Below are positions 59,113 to 64,000 of a stretch of 64,000 nucleotides of DNA, in pieces. The notes beneath the pieces were generated by a model. It was not told where the DNA came from and did no database searches. It saw only the letters and a list, made by a program, of their open reading frames with translations. Each line of letters starts with the position of its first letter. Position 1 is the first letter of the stretch. Origin of the DNA: Edaphochlamys debaryana (Eukaryota; Chlorophyta; Chlorophyceae; Chlamydomonadales); the NCBI GenBank assembly GCA_016858145.1, contig JAEHOE010000137.1:62001-126000 (forward strand), in the 5' to 3' direction. Position numbers and translations under genes: made by a program.

Positions 59113-60136
59113 TTCGCCTTGCCGCCGCGGGATGCGGTCTAGATGGTCCCTATGTCCTCTGTCGCTGCTAGCAAGTCTGACGACATACACTCAAAGCTAG
59201 CTACATGATTGATCACGCATCGGCAAAGCGTCTAAATACAGCATGCTGTGCAACCGGCGCGCAAACTTGGCGGTCTTCTTGCGCTATCTTTGCAGCAAGC
59301 GATGATGTGATGTGGCGCACGAGGGTGAGTGCAGGCGTATTAGGTAAAGCAGAATGGGTACTTGGCGGTGAAGGGGGGTTCCGATGAAGTGCCCTCCCGC
59401 CGGCCTTCGCACGACCATGCATGACCATGACCGGGTCAGGTGGAGAGTGGAGCGCAAGAACTTGACACGAGCAATCTAGCAGTTGGGGGTTTGGGGGAGG
59501 GGTGGGGGAGTACCCCTCGCGCCAGAGGAACGAGATGCAGCCCTGGGGTCGCAAGGGCGACATCTTCAGCACCCGTGTCACTTCCGCTCCGTGCATCATT
59601 GCGCCCCTCGGGCCCCGGAAGAGGAAACTGAATGGGACACCAACTGTGTTGGAAGGCGGGCAAGGGGAGCCCATGGCTGCGGGGGAGGTCCGCTCCCACG
59701 GCCGGGCCGGCGGGGAGCTGGCCTGGGCGAGGCGGGGACACGGCGGGGTATCCCGCACATGCTGTGCCGGGGAGTGGACGCCATTTGCCCGCTTGGCAGG
59801 CTGGGCATGCCATATAGCATTGTGCCTCAATCCAAGCCGCTCCCTCGTGGCCTGCATACACCGTTGTTGGGACACCGAGCAGGCGCAGGTGCACCTGCAC
59901 GCGAATAACAGGGTAGACCGCACAGCAGGTATCCAAACCGTCATCATCTGTTCACAATCAACTCAGTCCTGATCGTCATGGACGCGCGGGAGCGTGCGCG
60001 CACTCGGACTTACCACGGATTCGCTACTCGACGCACCTATTAAGACCGGGCCGAACTGGCGCCAAATAGGTGCATACCAAACAGCAGAACTTAGGCCCCG
60101 AAGGGCGTAGGAGGCGGGCGGGTCTGCGGAGGAGGA
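59113..60136. other. Shared intergenic region between WDR82 and WDR48
   Basis: 1024 bp between two start codons pointing away from each other. It must hold both 5' UTRs and promoters, perhaps a bidirectional one. No clear TATA box or repeat was seen. Confidence 0.6.
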
Positions 60137-63100
60137 ATGCTGCCAAATTTCCGCGGGGGCGGGTCCCGCCTCCTGAAGGAGCGGAAAGTGTCTGTCGTCT
60201 TCCGTCATTCTGAGGAAGACAAGCACTGCGCTGGCGTGGAGTCGCTATTGCTTCCTGCGGTGCCGAATCACAAGCTGCTCTTCACCGCGTCTCGCGACTC
60301 CACCGTCAAGAGGCAAGCCTGGGTCTTTGTATGGATACTTAGGGTGCACCTGCGCTGGGGGAACCGACTGAGCGGTTACCACGGCCTTGGGATCCTCGGC
60401 ATGTCCGGCCCCGAACATGCCGAGGGTAGGTGCCGAAAGGGGGCGGACAGCGCCTACCCTCGCCCTGCCACAACCCTTCACTGAGCGGGCCACTGCAGTC
60501 TCTCACGACGGGACACTCAGCTGAACAGCTTCTGCGTCGTCTTGGCTAATTAGCCAAGGGGGCCCTGCGCGCGGTGCCCCAGGCCCCTGGTGCCCTGTCG
60601 CCGAGCCTTTCCACCAACCCTCTGCCCTCCCACCTCACCCTCCAGATGGGACGTGGCCGGGCCGGAGCCAGTGCTGGAGGCCTCCTTCGAGGGGCACGCT
60701 GACTGGGTCAACGACCTGGCCCTGATCGGCGACCTGCTCATCACGTGCTCCAACGACCAAACCGTACGGCTGTGGAAGGCCGGGAGCGACAACGGTGGGC
60801 GGGGTGGGGACCGAATGGACCGTGGATAGTGGTGGACTTGATCATATCTTGTACCGAACGCCGTGAACGAAACGGGGTGCATTGCGCTAAGAGCTATGTG
60901 GTGCTGTAGAGCGCCTGGGGAAAGCGGCGAGGTTGGGTTTCTCAACGTTAGGCGTGCCCCTGCTGACGCCCAACCCACACCGCCCACACGCAACGCCGTA
61001 CAGGCCAGCACCTGCACACGCTGTCGTACCACACGGACTACGTGACCTGCCTGGCGGCCGCGCCGCAGCGGTCCCTGGTGGTGTCTGCGGGGCTGCGGGC
61101 GGAGATCTTCATGCTCAACATAGAGGTGGGGTGGGGGGTGATCTTTGACGAGTTAGAGGTTGGATAGCCCAGAAGGTATGGCGGAGGCCAGCGAGCCCGA
61201 TGCGCACCGAGGTCCAGAGCGAAAGGGTGGGGGGTGGGGCGGAGGGTGGGGGTGGGTGGTGGAGAGGCAAGGCCTGATGAGGGTCGTGGTGGGGGTTCCC
61301 ATGTGCTCAACATAGAGGTGGGGTGGGGAGTGGGTGTTTGTTGCTGTGCGGGATCGGGTTGGGTGGAGGGGAGTGGGCCGTGAGGGTGGAGAGGCAAGGG
61401 GCAAGGAGGGCCTGATGAGGGGCGTGGTAGGGGTTCCACATCGCTATTTAGTAAAGCAAGCCCCCCAAAGCAGAAGCGAGACCTTGGCTGAGTCGGGCTG
61501 TGAAGGCTGCTTGTCATGTGTGCCGTCGCTAAGTTAGTGGGTATGTGTGCTCGGAGGGACCAGGCGAGTAGGGGAGGCGTGAGAGAGGTCGCGCGGGGCC
61601 CTTGTGGGCGGCTTCTCCTCGGGCGGGCATGTGTGCTCAGGCAGCGGAGGGGGCGTGAGGCTGCACTGCGCTGTGGACAGGGGTCTGTAGGGGGGGCCGG
61701 GGTGGGGGGCGTAGGGCGTGCGGGGCTGCAGGGGTGCGGGGGCGGGACTCTGGAATGGAAAGGCAAGCCGCGGAGGAGCGGCGAGCGGCCCGCAGTGGCC
61801 GAGCGGGTCTTACCGTCAAGCTCCGGGAGAGCGGCAACGTCCACGAGACAGCACGGCCGTCGTGCTGGGCCTGTGTGGGCCGCAGCTGGGCCTGTGTGGG
61901 CTTGCCCGATGGAGTGGAGGGGAACTGCACCCCCGTTGCTCTTGAGATTGGGATTAGGCACCCGGCCCTCCATCCCCTCCCTGGCCCAGTCCCTGCCCAT
62001 TGTACCGGAGCCCCTGCCCCCGGGACGCCTGCCCGCCCCCTCCCAATCGGTTCCCAACGCCCTCCCCACAGACCGGCAAGCACCAGCAGCTGTATCCCCG
62101 CGTGCCGCAACCCGCGGCGCCCACCTCCCCGGCCGCCGGCGTGGCGGGCGCCGCGCCCGCCTCCCTGGTGGACTCCGACCCACATGGCGGGGTGGCGGGC
62201 GGCGGATCCGCGCACGGGCACCCTGCCGTACCGGAGCCGCCGTCGGGCCACCCCGGATCCGTTTACGCGCTGGCGCTGAATCCATCTGGAACCCTGATTG
62301 CGGCTGGGACGAGCGAGGCCCTGATCCGATTGCTGGATCCACGGAGCGGGAAGAAGATCGCCAAGCTCAGGGGGCACCACGTGGGTGCAGGGGTGGGGGC
62401 CACAAGGGGGGGATGGGAAGGGGGGGGGAGGAAGCGAAGAGGGCGGAGGAGGAGGGGGGGGTTGTCCGAACAGCGAAGATGGACGGGGAGGTCGGACGGG
62501 GGTGGGGCAGCGGAGGGGGGGGCCGGTGGAGGAGGGGGGGGTCGGGTGGTCCTTGATTAGTGGCCGCGTGTGCATCCGTGTGCCGAGGGAGAGGGTGGGA
62601 TGCCGTGCTGCCAATGCCCGGGACACGCCCGGGGTTTTCCTCATCGCACTGCCCCCTCCGCTGCGCTCCCTTCCCTCTCACCCCTCCCTCACCCTTCCCC
62701 CGCCATCTGCCTTCCCTCCCCTCCCCTCCCCTCTCCCCTCCCTCCCCAACAGGACACGGTGCGGGCCCTGCAGGTCAACGCGGCGGGCACCTCGCTGCTC
62801 TCTGGGGCCAGCGACGGCACCATCCGGCTGTGGGACGTGGGCATGCAGCGCTGCGTGCAGGCAAGGGCCTGGGGGTGGAGGGGGGAGGGGAGAGGGAGGG
62901 GGTGGAGGGGGAGGGGGTAGTGTGGAGAAGGGATGGGGTGCTTGGAACGGAGTGGGATGGGAGGGACCGCTTGCGGATCACACCACATGGGGACAGGAGG
63001 GGTGAGTGGTAGGGCCGGCAGGGAGGAGCAGACGGGCGGCCACTCGAGCTGCAACCGATGTCAAGAGGCGGTGAGCCTCTACCCGCTAGGAGGGCGGAGG

Positions 63101-63633
63101 TGGCCGTGCCCCGCTGTCCGCGACACACAGCCTCCTGTGGCCCCTCCCTGTCCCGGCCCTCACCCCCCCTTCCTCGTCCCCCCCAACACCCTAAACCCTA
63201 AACCCTAACCCGCAGACCTACAAGGTGCACGGCGACTCCGTGTGGACGCTCCTGTCCCCCGACGACACCTTCAGCACCATATACAGCGCGGGCAGGGACC
63301 GCGCCATCTACCGGACAGACACGCACTCGTGAGGGAGGGGGTTGAGGGATCGGATGGGAGCAGGGGGCAAGAAGTGTGGTAATTGGGGAGAGAATGGGGA
63401 GCACGGGGGGTGGGGCAGGCGGGGTTGTAGCTGGCGGCAGGCAGCTTGTTGGGGCTGGGAAAGGGCTAGCTCGAGGAGGGAGGGTCTTTGCGGCCCAGCC
63501 ACTGGGGCCCCTCCCTCCCTCCCCCCAACCCCCGGCCCCCCGCTCCTCAGGCGTACCTCGGAGCTGTTGGCGGTGGAGGAGGGGGGCGTGCGGGCGCTGG
63601 CCCTGGACCCCGAGGACGGGGAGGGGTCGACAG
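60137..63633 (+). CDS. WDR48: WDR48 / UAF1 homologue, N-terminal WD40 part, 3' truncated
   Basis: Eight exons in frame: 60137-60312, 60646-60794, 61004-61125, 62072-62380, 62753-62860, 63216-63328 and 63551-63633, plus further exons beyond the window. (Seven are listed; the eighth is not seen.) Family landmarks: [148 protein letters not shown] and [16 protein letters not shown]48/UAF1 binds and activates the deubiquitinases USP1, USP12 and USP46 in DNA repair. The 60312 and 62860 introns start with GC. A Pro/Ala-rich insert (62072-62260) interrupts the blade order. Confidence 0.92.
61112..61328. repeat. Tandem duplication of an exon end and splice donor in WDR48
   Basis: TGCTCAACATAGAGGTGGGG plus TGGGG occurs at 61112-61136, where it is the real exon 3 end and donor, and again at 61304-61328 inside the intron. 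Related G-rich segments nearby (from 61261 and 61388) are also repeated. Confidence 0.85.
61135..61210 (+). repeat. Intronic inverted repeat, left arm
   Basis: About 75 bp beginning GGGTGATCTTTGACGAGTTA that matches, as reverse complement with a few changes, 63915-63988. It is probably one of two copies of a dispersed repeat in opposite orientation. Confidence 0.8.
63189..63211 (-). repeat. Interstitial telomere repeat in WDR48 splice acceptor tract
   Basis: CCCTAAA twice, then CCCTAACCC, ending 3 bases before the AG acceptor at 63214-63215. Here the telomere word serves as the polypyrimidine tract. Confidence 0.9.
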
Positions 63634-63914
63634 GTGGGGACCGGGGGGGTAGAAGGGGGCTGGGGCATGTCGCATGTGCACGTGTGTGTTTCGCCGACGC
63701 GTCGGGGGCGTGGCGGCGTCCGAGCGAGCCTCCTGTGGAGCCTCTTGCTCGCCCCGCCTCTCGGTCGGATACGCGTACAGGAGCCGCCCACGCTCTGCCC
63801 CGCCTCCTATGTGCCCTCGCGCGGCCTCCTTCCTCGTCCCGTTCCCCTCCCACTCCCGCTGTCTTCCCCGCCCACTCCTCAGCTTGCTGCTCCCCTTCCC
63901 CCCCTCCATCGGGC

Positions 63915-63988
63915 ATCGGCGCATCGGGCTCGCTGGCCGCCGCCATAGCTTCTGGGCTACCCAAACTCTAATTCGTCAAAGATCTCCC
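63915..63988 (-). repeat. Intronic inverted repeat, right arm
   Basis: Reverse-complement partner of 61135-61210. The shared core reads ATCTTTGACGA then TTAGAG and, further on, GCCAGCGAGCCCGATGCG. It lies after the last WDR48 exon found in the window. Confidence 0.8.
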
Positions 63989-64000
63989 CTCCTTCCATCT

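Noticed and set aside
63866..63960. A further WDR48 exon after CAG at about 63881
   Set aside because: Its reading does not resemble the expected next WD blade, and it overlaps a dispersed inverted repeat. The next exon is probably outside the window.

Overview
This window is nuclear DNA from a GC-rich eukaryote, most likely a green alga of the Chlamydomonadales. The protein genes are split by many short introns with CAG acceptors. Third codon positions are strongly G/C. Ala-, Gln- and Pro-rich low-complexity inserts interrupt conserved domains. Gene content fits a flagellated cell (CEP131, SPATA17), and two introns hold short runs of the plant-type telomere word TTTAGGG. All exon boundaries were placed by hand from splice sites and reading phase. 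The species is not identified.

Layout, left to right. 1-1673: 3' end of a CEP131 (centriolar satellite/transition zone) homologue, plus strand. 2192-5201: a six-exon gene joining a J domain, a PARP-type zinc finger and a BRCT domain. 7965-11933: a twelve-exon TDY-class MAP kinase. 15616-17965: an unrecognised minus-strand gene. 18-21 kb: noncoding DNA with a diverged ~1.1-kb tandem repeat. 21451-37483: one minus-strand L1-like LINE with two ORFs. 41129-44071: SPATA17 homologue, minus strand. 46869-52994: large multi-pass membrane protein with an ankyrin-like segment, minus strand. 55411-59112: WDR82/Swd2, minus strand. 60137 to the end: WDR48/UAF1, plus strand, cut by the window edge.

The most unusual part is 27560-36960, inside ORF1 of the LINE. 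It reads E-S-E-S-E. E is an 804-bp noncoding element with CACTA/CAGTG inverted ends; S is a ~3.5-kb segment. The whole 9.4-kb block has one TGA target duplication, and removing it with one TGA restores an uninterrupted 529-residue ORF1. The two E-S units differ at only two positions that I could find. Each S encodes a Tc1/mariner (IS630)-type transposase in four exons. Its third intron (695 bp) is almost exactly filled, on the opposite strand, by an ORF for a zinc-finger plus Vsr/DUF559-like PD-(D/E)XK nuclease. A nuclease gene lying antisense in a transposase intron is the best candidate here for an undescribed system.

The host genes look independent of each other, apart from the head-to-head pair WDR82/WDR48, which shares a 1.0-kb intergenic region. 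Functional calls rest on motif recognition only; no database search was possible.
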